Source of the DNA: Phoronis ovalis
Lineage: Eukaryota > Phoronida > Phoronidae
Assembly (NCBI GenBank): GCA_028565635.1
Contig: JAOXYB010041371.1
Location: forward strand, 1 to 11,758
Reading direction: 5' to 3'
Length of the DNA stretch: 11,758 nucleotides
Below the pieces are notes generated by a model. The model saw only the letters and a list, made by a program, of their open reading frames with translations. It did not search any database and was not told where the DNA came from. Positions 1 through 11,052 of the stretch are shown piece after piece (the first letter of the stretch is position 1; every line of letters begins with the position of its first letter). A program made the translations under genes and the position numbers.

Positions 1-2280
<2,280 letters not shown>

Positions 2281-2489
2281 CTTGGGACTCGAATACACTT
2301 TGTTTTTGGATCTTGTGTGGTGATAGCTTTTTCCAACTCATCAAGTCCACCTGGTTTTTTAAGCTTTTTAACTAAGCTTTTAACAGCTTTTTCAGCCCAT
2401 TTATCGTCTCTTTCGTTGTTTTCAAGTCCTTTTTTCCAGCCCAAAAGCCGTTTTACAATTGCAGGCGTAAAAGGCAATACCGAACTCAT
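2281..2489 (-). CDS. Smad2/3: Smad2/3-class R-Smad, coding exon 1 (MH1 N-terminal half, residues 1-70)
   Basis: First coding exon of a receptor-regulated Smad, the transcription factor phosphorylated by activin/TGF-beta type I receptors that enters the nucleus with Smad4. It encodes residues 1-69 plus two bases of Arg70. The start [20 protein letters not shown] is nearly identical to vertebrate SMAD2/3, and the EKAITTQ segment is also Smad2/3-type. Visible features: Thr8-Pro9 (the CDK/ERK site of SMAD3), the basic KKLKK patch at residues 41-45 (nuclear import) and Cys65, the first zinc ligand. The start is well supported: the family begins at this Met, position -3 is A, and an in-frame TAA lies 8 codons upstream (2513-2511). 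The exon ends CCCAAG|GTAAAG, a strong donor, in the same codon phase I recall for SMAD3 exon 1. One oddity is WAEK at residues 31-34, where Smad2/3 normally has WCEK; WAEK is the Smad1/5 form. The vertebrate SMAD2-specific insert is absent, as in other invertebrates. Confidence 0.96.
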
Positions 2490-2518
2490 ACTAGGCTCTT
2501 CGTAGATCCGTTATACAT
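2486..2518 (-). promoter_or_regulatory. Upstream ORF overlapping the Smad start codon
   Basis: An upstream ATG at 2518-2516 opens a 10-codon frame, [10 protein letters not shown], that ends in TGA at 2488-2486. The TGA overlaps the main ATG (2489-2487) as ATGA. The upstream ATG has a poor context (C at -3, T at +4), whereas the Smad ATG has A at -3. If this region is in the mature leader, leaky scanning or termination-reinitiation could modulate Smad translation. The layout is read directly from sequence; the function is inference and depends on the unmapped transcription start. Confidence 0.5.
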
Positions 2519-2848
2519 TAGTAAATAACAGCATCTAATTCCAAAATAGTCCTAAACATGCACAAAATGTTCTGAAATTCCCAGACATGCACAATTTGCA
2601 GAGACGATAGTCAGACAGTTAATTTACTCCTGTTGTATTATTGAAATGGACAATATAGTACCTCACATTCCATAATATAAAGTCAAGAGCTGAACCATCT
2701 CAATAATTTTCATCTAAAGAATTATTACAGGGCATTTTTAAAGACATACGACGGAAAGGTATGTACATCTGTTGTAAGTTTACAATGCAACTTAAATTTA
2801 TTCTTGCGCGCAAGCACCTGCGTTATTAGGTACAAATATTACCAACAA

Positions 2849-2856
2849 TGACGTCA
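2849..2856. promoter_or_regulatory. Full-consensus CRE (TGACGTCA)
   Basis: A perfect 8-bp CREB/ATF palindrome inside a 12-bp palindrome (2847-2858). It is the best single regulatory motif upstream of the Smad gene. Binding is inferred from the consensus only. Confidence 0.5.
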
Positions 2857-2876
2857 TTGAGAGCTCTGGGATAATA

Positions 2877-2895
2877 TTGCTACCAGGTGGCGACA
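2877..2895 (+). promoter_or_regulatory. CTCF-like site / E-box upstream of Smad
   Basis: The stretch around ACCAGGTGGCG matches the bilaterian CTCF consensus YGRCCASYAGRKGGCRSYR at 16 of 19 positions by my count. Mismatches are at the second, fifth and seventeenth positions. The same bases contain CAGGTG, a Snail/ZEB/bHLH E-box, so the binder is ambiguous. Confidence 0.35.
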
Positions 2896-3126
2896 CTTTC
2901 GAATAAGTGTGATGCTGGTATATGACAGTGAATGCAGCGGCTACCTTGCGGATGTTTTCTTTAGTGTTTTTAATTAATGTTTAAATTAATTAGATGCGAT
3001 TCTTTATATGTTTGGTTTAACTATATTTCATTATCATATGGCACTATCAAATGCACTCTGAATTTCAGAGACTATAAATCATCATCGTTTTGTTTTTAAA
3101 CATTAAAATGTTTCATACTTTATGAT

Positions 3127-3210
3127 TTCTTACCTCTTAAATGTTATATCTTATGATAGCTCCGTTTGGTGCTACGATAAAATAATAAAATTTAAATTGA
3201 GAGGTAAGAA
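3127..3210. repeat. Short inverted repeat, 11-bp perfect arms
   Basis: TTCTTACCTCT (3127-3137) is exactly complementary to AGAGGTAAGAA (3200-3210), with a 62-nt AT-rich spacer. It could be a small stem-loop or the terminal repeats of a tiny degenerate mobile element. No flanking target-site duplication is obvious. Confidence 0.4.
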
Positions 3211-3360
3211 CCAATAAAATATGAACGTTTTAAATGGTATAAGCGAAGATTTATATAGGCTCTGACACACAAATGGGAAGTTATGAACCGGGGATTCACA
3301 AGTAGATCAACAAAAAAAAACACGCAACATTGCTTTATTTGCAACTAAAGTACACAACAG

Positions 3361-3401
3361 TAAATAAATAATAAAGAAAAATTTAAATAATAATAAAAAA
3401 T
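3361..3401. repeat. Low-complexity A/T tract
   Basis: Degenerate AAT/AAAT-rich simple sequence just after an A-run near 3311. No coding or structured content is visible. Confidence 0.6.
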
Positions 3402-4309
3402 CCAGATTTACAGCAAGTCTATGCAGCGGCGGATCATAATAAAATCAAAGTGTTCCTAAATGAACTGAAATGTACTTATAGCCCAACAAAACTGGACGAA
3501 AATGAAATTTAAAAAAATATAAAAGTATTGAACGAGTTATTTTAATAATTGAAAACAAAACACCCTGAGAGATGATGGAATTTGCAAGCTATCAGAGCTA
3601 TTGAAGAAACTATAAATTTCTCCCTATTGCTCCAAACTTTTAATCCATTCGGGCAACTGTATGTAAAATATAGAGAAGTCAAGAGAGTTGAGATTTTTTT
3701 GGCAATATAATATATAATTTAAATAGGCCGGGGGCTTGACCTCTGTTTTGCTAATGTTGATAATGCTACATGTATAGTTATTCAATATGCATATCAAATT
3801 CATTATAAGAAAGTTTTTGAAAGAACGACACAATTATATTTTCAATGTATCTGAGTAGTAAAATTGTTTAGAAACTTGGTAAAAAAATCTAACAACAAAC
3901 TACTCTGCGTCAGCCCGAAAGAAAGAATAACGCTCTTCGACACCGAAAGTAGCTGTTCCTGGGACCTGTTCTTAGTCAGTTTGACGTACATCTATAGCTT
4001 TTCTGACATTAAGCATTCTTCAATCACAACCGAGCATATGCATGTACACAATTAAATTATTTTTTCCCGAAAAAAAGTGTAGGTACGGATTAGGTATCCT
4101 AAGATAGCTACAGCTGCAATGCATCAATTACTATACACCGAGTACGGCAGACCAGAATGAAAACTTCGTTTCTTGCTTCGTCCGTTTTTTATAGTTCAAT
4201 TCATTATGTCCCACTTTTTGTAGTTAACGCTGCATTGCTAGTTATGTTGGTGAAACGTGTTGTACTGATTTCTCCTTGACTGATTTCTGGTGTCGGTATA
4301 TCCCCCTCG

Positions 4310-4322
4310 CTAGATGGCAGTG
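4310..4322 (+). promoter_or_regulatory. CTCF-core-like motif
   Basis: CTAGATGGCAGTG fits the CTCF core SYAGRKGGCRSYR at all 13 positions. The 5' flank does not fit the extended consensus. It lies about 1.4 kb to the right of the similar site at 2877-2895 and in the same orientation. Confidence 0.3.
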
Positions 4323-6369
4323 TTAATCAATAGCAGGTAAAAAAATCAATGAATTGAGCAGCAGTCGGTTAACTGAGTTATGATAATAAAACCTACTGCG
4401 TACAGTTGAATTATTAACACAGCTGCTTGATAGCCAACACTTATGACGTGAGGAGCGTTCAGGATCTGAATTTCAAAGGACAAAAAATAACATCTCCTGG
4501 AGGGTTAGGCAGAGTTGTGCTAATTAGGATTGAGCACTATTATACTCATCCAAAATGTTACGGTTAACACCATGTGTTGCTTCTATGTACTTAATGTCAG
4601 GTATGTATGCACGTCATTTCTACTGAATAACAGATTAAATATTGAAGACAACCCCTGGAGACAAACACTGTTGATATTCTTAATATTACTGTTTTATAAT
4701 TGGTTGTTGTAAAAAAAGCAGTTATATGAATTAAGGTAGACTGGGCTCAGCCTGGGTAATAAAGTTTGTATCATTGTAATGATAAATTATAATTTTTTCA
4801 ACTGTGTAACTTTTAGTTATATTTAAATGCAATTACTTTTATATCATCCAGGGATCTAAAATTTCAATTTTATATATTTCTATTTTCATTACTAAAATGA
4901 TTAATTTATAGTTCTGTTACTGTGCTGTCATAAATGAAGAAATAAGAGTAAAATTGTCAACTAGCAATATATTATATCCTCATATCAGTAGTTCTTCTTT
5001 AGCCTGTAGACAGTTTTAAAAAGCGTACGTCGTCATATGCATGTAATTTATATTCGGTGAAATCTATGCACAAACCATAATATATACCTGTGTTTTAGAA
5101 AAAAGCATGCCTTCGAGTAGATGTCGTTTTAGTGAAAAATAGTGAAACCCAATAAGATGTCACTTGGTCTTAATTTGCTTTGCATTTTAAACAACATTAT
5201 CATAATAATGATAATTATAAATCTATATTTTGATTCTCTGTAAAAACAAACTTTTGTTTATATGGTTCGAACTTACCTTGAACTTACTTTTTGTTTTATT
5301 TTATAATTATTTCAGGTATAATGATAACTAGGTAACACCGATTTGTGCCGGAAAATGTAAAGAGCTGTCTTAACCCATTCATTCTTCTAATTGCATAATT
5401 TATTTCTTAATTTTATTTTTTTTCGACTCTACAAGGTATCGGTATATATTAATGAAAACTTTAAAGTTTTGTACGTTAGGACAAAAAGCATCCTAACGAA
5501 AACAATGCATGTTGTAATTAGTATCAGATGAGAATTTTCATGAAAATAAAGTCACTGGAAATACACCATGGACATGCTGTATACAAACAAAATATGTGCT
5601 CAAATGTGGAAGGAATTGATAATTGCGTGGTTCGTATGTGACCGTATTCAGCTTTTTTGCTGAAATGTAATTTTTTAGCTACGATTCCCCCAGTTCCTCG
5701 AAAATAAACTCCTTTCTGAATAAGTCGACGAGCTTATAAAACTGTACATTTAAAAAGGAAGCGCTTGGCTTATTGTCGAAAATCCTGATCATATTACATT
5801 TTAACCAAATTAAATTGCTAGCGAATATATCTTTTATTTTTCTCAGATGCTAAGATTTACTATAATATTATAATGGTATATATAATGATTTTCGCAAATA
5901 AGCTTCCTGAACGTTTGTTGAAGTTTTAAGCTTATGATAATGTGTTTTTTTTATATTGGCGGGAATGTAAAACTATACCTATTGGACGTTTATAAATTAT
6001 TTCAGCTTTACGGGCGTTTACTAAGAGATTGTGCATGCATAATTATGTTTGTATTTTAGAAAAGGGCGTGAAATTCCTTGAAAACAGTGCAAAATTTCCT
6101 TCTTAATTAAAAATATGACATTGAAACATGCACGAAAACATATTTCTGAATTTGTAAATCTCAGAATATATGTAACGCATTAGCTCATCAAAGAAAGTAG
6201 CATTTTATGACATGTGCCAGAAATGTATTTGTATTGATTATCCTCCTCTGGGTTCAACGTACTATTACGTATTACTTTTAGTTGTTGTGTCAACCGCCTT
6301 GCTACATGTCGTGTTCGTGCGGTAAAAAATTCCGAGAATTATTTTTGTTTATATATATAATTATACAAT

Positions 6370-6435
6370 ACCGGAAACAACTGGTGCCAAACAACTGTGA
6401 CAAACAATTCCATTTCCGGTTGTTTATATAAACAA
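6370..6435. repeat. Inverted repeat with adjoining forkhead-like palindrome
   Basis: ACCGGAAA (6370-6377) and TTTCCGGT (6413-6420) are exact inverted arms, and each carries the GGAA core of ETS sites. Overlapping the right arm by one base is the perfect 16-bp palindrome TTGTTTATATAAACAA (6420-6435), two head-to-head TGTTTA forkhead cores. A related TTGTTTATATATA lies just to the left, near 6346. It could be a small enhancer or mobile-element debris. Confidence 0.4.
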
Positions 6436-6918
6436 TACACCCATTAAAATATACATTTTTTTGGTGTTAAGCGGTACTGCACATACGAAAGATTTTATTT
6501 CGTTTGATTATGGAGCTTCTTCTAGGTGGATAAGCTGATTTGTTAGTTCCATAATTAAATAACAAGAAAACTTAGCCACCTTCAGACTAAAATCTCTCCC
6601 TTGGGCACTTAAATGTAATTTCTAGAATATCAGCTATTCATATTCTTTATGAATTACGTACGGCGTTAATAAGAGTTGAAATTGTTGATTGAAAGCCACT
6701 GATTGTACTACATTTTTGATGCCTTAATTATGCGCATGAACATTTTACTTATTTTACTGATGACTTTAAAAAAAATTATAACTCTTCGAAGAATCTTGTA
6801 TATAATTGCTAACAGATATACTAATATTTCGTCAAAATATCTGTGTAAGTGCTGTCGATCGTTAAGTGAAATTAGTAACTTGATATCGATATTGCATAAA
6901 AGTCCGACATAAAAGCTT

Positions 6919-6929
6919 CGCGCGCGTCG
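6919..6929. other. Dense CpG cluster
   Basis: Five CpG dinucleotides in 11 nt (CGCGCGCGTCG) within otherwise AT-rich DNA. No gene start is evident on either side. Confidence 0.4.
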
Positions 6930-8670
6930 TGTATGAAAATTCTATTTTATTTTCAAGTGATTCTACAACACTGCATACATTAAATCAATATTTAATTATT
7001 CTTAATGAAACATATTGAATTGAATGTTATATAAGGGGAAAATCAACATGCAGAAATCGCTCTCCTACAGCATTTCATTAAAGCGCTGTCATAAAATCAA
7101 TTCAACTTATGTTAAATGAAAGCAAGCGGAAATGGTTAATTCTCAGAATGTTAACTCTAAGGTGGACAGAAATATCCACTCGTAAATATACATGGACCAA
7201 AAATTAACCTTAGCAAAACTTAAGAGATCCACAGGGGTTTGCCAGCATCTACAAGAGAGAAGGATGTCGTTAGAATCGACAGATAATTCGTGAAACTTAG
7301 CTCGATGCTGGACTGCTTTAGAAAAATGCTCATAAAATAACCTAGTTTTACACTTTGTATAAAACAAGTGCTATTAAAATACAAATCTAAAATGGCTTTC
7401 TATTTTCAGTTTCCGAATTTCATCTTTAGCAGGATGAGGATCAAATAAGCGTTTTTAAATTAAATGTAAAATATATAAAATTATATATTTTGTTAGAAGA
7501 ATGTTATATGATCATTGTTAGAAAATAAAGTAGTCTTATAAATCCTCAATACATCGGGGAAATGTAAACGAAATTGTGTCAGCAATTAAGTGAATTTTAA
7601 TGAAAAACTGGTAATTTTCGTCTTATTATAAGGTGTTAAATGTTAAAAGCACGCCCACTAATCTCACATTTTCTCTCAATATTCTTGTGGACGAGACTTA
7701 AAACAAAGCTTAAAACTGTAGATATGCCTACTAAATAAATAATGAAAGAAAAAATGAATTTTTGAAGGATTCCGTCGAAATTTGCTGATTATTAATTAAG
7801 TAATGTAATATTGTACTGACTGTAATTATTTTCTACACACAAGGACAAAACGTATCTGTTGTTAACATAATATGCATGTTGATTTAGTAATACTTAAATT
7901 GTAATTTACCATAAAGGTAATCACCAGGAGAGTCTGCAGTGCATCATAGACTAGATTAATATAACTGATATGACATTTTATTACAGCGGCTTGAGTTTGG
8001 AGCAATGCAAATAACATTTCAGTCACCTTGGAATCAGTGTAAAATGAAATATTGGTTCAATTAGATATTTAATCCAGTATAAATTTAGTCCAAAATTGCA
8101 TTCTATTTGGTAACAAAGATAGCTTTCGGCGTGATGTTTTTTCCCGTTTTCTTAAAGGAAACTCGTTCAAGATAATAATTGCCACAGTGACAGTATTCAC
8201 CAACTCTAAAAGACCGAAATCGTGTTTTGAAACAAGCACGTTACATGTCATAAATAAAATTGATACATCACTCATCAGACGTCTTGTATTTAATGTACTC
8301 AAATTCGCTAGTGTTTATTTTATTTTAATTAGTAGTCATTTTAAATCGAAATCATAGTTGTTTAGCCTAATTATTTTAAACACAGTGACACTGATCAATA
8401 TATAGTGCTTGATATACATGTAAGAATTGTTTAAAATGTCTTCTAATAAAGTGTTTGGAGGTAATAAAGCTTAAAATGTACATAACCATTTTAATATTTG
8501 CATACATGTTATATGAAGTATTGATTTTATACAAAACAACCATTGTTTAAAAGTGAAATAATATAATTTGAAAATTAAGAATTTATAGTATGTATTAACA
8601 ACTGGTGTTATAAATCACTTGCTATTAAATCATCCGTGCTTCCTCATACTTATAAAAGCAACTGTAAGAG

Positions 8671-9337
8671 TACCGTATTTTCTCAAATAATCGCCCTGGG
8701 CGATTATTAAAAAAACTGCTTTTAAGGGGGGCGATTATTGGAGGGGGCGATTAATAGAGAGGGGCGATTATTAACTTATTGGTACTCCTGGCATTAATCT
8801 TCTAGATTTTTTTTTAAATTATTGTTTGTGATACATAAGGAAGATTTTGAAGATTGTCAGTTAATCAAACAAAATCGGCTTATTTAAGCGAAATTATGTG
8901 TGTAATGGAATTTTATTTTCAAAAGAAAAACTCTTCCAAACCTTAAATAAACAGAAAGTTAATTTTTTTGGTCACATACCTAGATAAGTTTGTGCAGTGT
9001 ATACAACCTCGCTCAACATGGAAACACAATTATTGTGAAAGTCATCGGACAGAAGCGTAAATCACCTTCTGCCGTACTCGGCATGGAAATTCTATTGGAA
9101 ATATTATTACATGGAGGGGATCCGAAGTTTGTTTTCCAAGCCAAAACACTTATTAAAGATAGTATCATATTTCCTTAAAACCCAATAAAGAGCTAATCAG
9201 CTACACATAATAATGAATTAAAATGTGATTATCTCGTATTAATTCAGATGGGTCTTCATGTCAAATTGACGCTCAGGGGCGATTATTAGAGAGGGGGCGA
9301 TTATTAGAGAGGGGACGATTATTGATTTATTTTAGTA
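8671..9337. mobile_element. Degenerate non-autonomous repeat with GCGATTATT-type ends
   Basis: Left end: TACCGTATTTTCTCAAATAA, then a near-immediate palindrome (8686-8708), then further GGCGATTATT-type units to about 8772. Right end: three GGGGCGATTATT-type units (9277-9323), closing with GACGATTATTGATTTATTTT and ending TTAGTA. The ends are imperfect inverted repeats of each other, sharing AATAATCG next to a T/A-rich tip. The middle, about 500 bp, has no recognisable transposase; the 62-codon frame at 8990-9178 has no known motif. Flanks GTAAGAGTA (8664-8672) and GTAAAAGTA (9335-9343) could be a decayed target duplication. Such motifs are, as I recall, scattered through many marine invertebrate genomes as DNA-transposon derivatives. 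I cannot assign the superfamily. Confidence 0.6.
8686..8708. repeat. Palindrome AATAATCGCCC-T-GGGCGATTATT
   Basis: Two exact 11-nt complementary arms around a single T, at the left end of the repeat element. The GGGCGATTATT arm recurs in near-identical form six more times in the element, at 8730, 8746, 8762, 9277, 9294 and 9312. Confidence 0.85.
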
Positions 9338-9460
9338 AAAGTATCATATTTATATTTATATGGTTCATAACGCTACTGTACAATAGCTATTATACTCGTA
9401 ATTATTTAACGGACATGTTGTTATTCCTGTGTACAATTTACTGCAATAGTGAGTCTGATT

Positions 9461-9497
9461 AAACGGTCGGTTACTATGGATATCCATATATCCGTTT
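9461..9497. repeat. Cruciform-type inverted repeat
   Basis: A perfect 14-bp palindrome, TATGGATATCCATA (9475-9488), sits inside outer arms AAACGG (9461-9466) and CCGTTT (9492-9497) with unequal spacers. It may be a hairpin or a symmetric binding site. Function is unknown. Confidence 0.4.
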
Positions 9498-9879
9498 TAT
9501 AATTAGATCATTTTGTACTAACCTCTGAAAAACCAAGATTGTTGACTCTTCCCCTGGACTTTTATTTTACCTTTTAAATGCGATATCTGCCTTTTTCAGA
9601 AAACACAGTACTAGTAAACAGAAGGCATATAGGTCGTTCATTCGTAGAATAAAATAACGTTTTTCGCTTCATATGTGAATCTGAAAAATTAGATTTAGAT
9701 TCTCTATACCTACGGCTTTCAGAAAGATGTTATAAGATAAAGAAACGCGAAAAACGATGGACACGTGATTAATGAGTATTCTTCATGCGTTGTTTAGAAA
9801 TATAAGCGAAGTAATAAGCTCATTTCTTCAAGCCATTGCTTTTTAATGCACAAACAATAAAGATTATTTTACACAAAAA

Positions 9880-9882
<3 letters not shown>

Positions 9883-9913
<31 letters not shown>
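9883..9913. repeat. (AT)n microsatellite
   Basis: An uninterrupted AT dinucleotide run of 31 nt, about 15 units. It is likely length-polymorphic. Confidence 0.95.
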
Positions 9914-9915
<2 letters not shown>

Positions 9916-10859
9916 AGTTTCTTTAAACACAGTTTTCTTATAGAGTTGCGAGTATTCAGAAAATATAAAAAGCGAAGCATGCCGTATGGTAATATTCATA
10001 AACCAAGAGCATATTTATATATTATTGAATAAATTTAACCAGGTTAAAAGATCCTTACTGAATGACTCATTTTGCACATACATACAAAAAATTTAAATCT
10101 GCATCATTTACTTTTTCAACACATTTTGAGAAAAAGGGTATATTGGAGTATAAATTCAGGCTAACAGGACGCAGCCATACTTTGTACAACAATTATAGTT
10201 TAACAAACCTGTAACATGGGAATTATTTACGATATATGATAATAAATCATCCATAAACTACAACGACACAGCTACATTTGATTGATTCAGCTAATTACTA
10301 TAAAAAAGTTATTAGTAATCTAATGCGCGTGTCTATTTTCCCAGCAGAGTTATTAGATACAGCTCTGATAAGCTTATTCGTTTTCATTAACTTAGTTTCT
10401 GCAGATGCGCTTAATCTTTTTAAATTGCACTATATTGACTTTTTATACATTATTGCCCAGATTTACTTATGTGTATGGGCGCAGATATAAATTAAGCTGT
10501 GCATGTACAAGGTGATGTAACGAAATTAACCCCCTTTACCATGTTTCACGAATGATGAATCCTAATTTGCACAATTCACCATAGTTCCTATAAAACATCT
10601 GAATTGGCCGAATTATGGGATTGATTGGGTTCAATTCGTCACGCCATATGGAACATACAAATAACTAATTAATTAATGTTTTTATTTAATAATTACTTGA
10701 ACAAAAATAAAAATCTTAAGTAGGTTTAAGCTTAAATATCACTAGCTGCAGTGCAATCAATGTAAAGAAGTCCCGGTAATGTTCCCCGACGAATACATCA
10801 ATCTGATTGCATGACTTATTAGAAACAGGACAAATTTATTTTTAAAACACTGTTCCACA

Positions 10860-10886
10860 GGGGTAACAGGCTGATTGCCCCCGAGA
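10860..10886 (+). other. Short stretch resembling the bacterial-type LSU rRNA PTC region
   Basis: GGGG-TAACAGGCTGAT followed by TG, CCCCC, G, AGA closely resembles the conserved GGGGATAACAGGCTGAT and CCCCCAAGA segment near the peptidyl-transferase centre of 23S-type rRNA. One A is missing and there are three substitutions, from memory of the consensus. Similarity fades on both sides, so it is not an rRNA gene. GGGG and CCCC can pair as a small hairpin. The stretch is also bounded by a splice-like TTCCACAG (before 10861) and AAG|GTAAGC (10891/10892). All three frames between these contain stops, so at best it would be a noncoding exon. Confidence 0.25.
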
Positions 10887-11052
10887 ACTAAGGTAAGCAG
10901 ATAGAAATACCACAATTTGCTTCCTGATAATGCAATACCTCTCGATTGTTTTGCAGTTTGTGTGGATCATATGTCAAAAGTATTCACAAAAATAATGTAT
11001 ACATTTACTATATGTAATATATGTAATATGTAATACGACTCCTATATTTCAG

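Larger units (their letters stand above)
2803..2895 (-). promoter_or_regulatory. Probable Smad2/3 promoter-proximal element cluster
   Basis: About 315-405 bp upstream of the Smad start codon, a locally CpG-richer patch holds three strong motifs. One is the 12-bp palindrome CTTGCGCGCAAG at 2803-2814. The second is AATGACGTCATT at 2847-2858, which contains the full CREB/ATF octamer TGACGTCA. The third is a CTCF-like and Snail/E-box-like site at 2877-2895. The cluster and its position just upstream of exon 1 suggest the core or proximal promoter. No convincing TATA box sits at the right distance, and the start site cannot be placed. Confidence 0.45.
2960..8670. other. Intergenic region with no supported gene
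   Basis: About 5.7 kb of AT-rich DNA between the Smad promoter region and the GCGATTATT-type repeat. Open frames here (for example 3624-3833, 3864-4055, 4530-4712, 6703-6912, 7143-7367 and 8069-8302) are under 80 codons. They show no recognised family motif or convincing exon structure. I found no tRNA, rRNA, LTR or LINE signature. Contents worth noting are listed separately: an inverted repeat (3127-3210), a CTCF-like core (4310-4322), an inverted repeat with a forkhead palindrome (6370-6435) and a CpG cluster (6919-6929). An E2F-like TTGGCGGGAA lies at 5956-5965. Confidence 0.6.
9338..11052. other. Gene-free stretch between the repeat element and the plus-strand exon
   Basis: AT-rich with no supported gene. 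The 70-codon frame at 10278-10490 is hydrophobic and faintly signal-peptide-like from its second Met (MRVSIFPAELL). In-frame hydrophobic runs are common in AT-rich DNA, and no suitable phase-1 donor follows it, so I do not call it. The palindrome, microsatellite and LSU-rRNA-like stretch are listed separately. A short ATATGTAA-type tandem (about 11009-11033) lies just upstream of the exon acceptor. Confidence 0.55.

Noticed and set aside
2317-2505. 62-codon plus-strand open frame
   Set aside because: It is the antisense shadow of Smad exon 1, and its Ser/Phe-rich peptide is explained by the complementary Lys/Glu-rich coding sequence.
3249-3258. TATATAAAT-like TATA box on the minus strand
   Set aside because: About 760 bp upstream of the Smad ATG, with no supporting initiator or exon. 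Such sequences are frequent in AT-rich DNA.
5196-5215. 8-bp stem with 4-nt loop (ATTATCAT/ATGATAAT)
   Set aside because: Pure A/T-rich hairpins of this size are expected by chance here.
5264-5272. GGTTCGAAC, resembling a tRNA T-arm or pol III B box
   Set aside because: No matching acceptor stem, anticodon arm or A box at the correct distance.
7143-7367. 74-codon minus-strand frame with slightly higher GC
   Set aside because: Looks more protein-like than most, but I recognise no motif, exon boundary or transposon signature.
8069-8302. 77-codon minus-strand frame, longest open frame in the window
   Set aside because: The length is within chance expectation for AT-rich sequence, and there is no domain or neighbouring exon.
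8990-9178. 62-codon frame inside the repeat element, considered as transposase remnant
   Set aside because: No DDE or nuclease motif is visible, so the relation to a transposase cannot be supported.
10278-10490. Hydrophobic frame considered as signal-peptide exon for the plus-strand gene
   Set aside because: No consensus donor in phase 1 follows the signal-like segment, so it cannot be joined to the exon at 11053.
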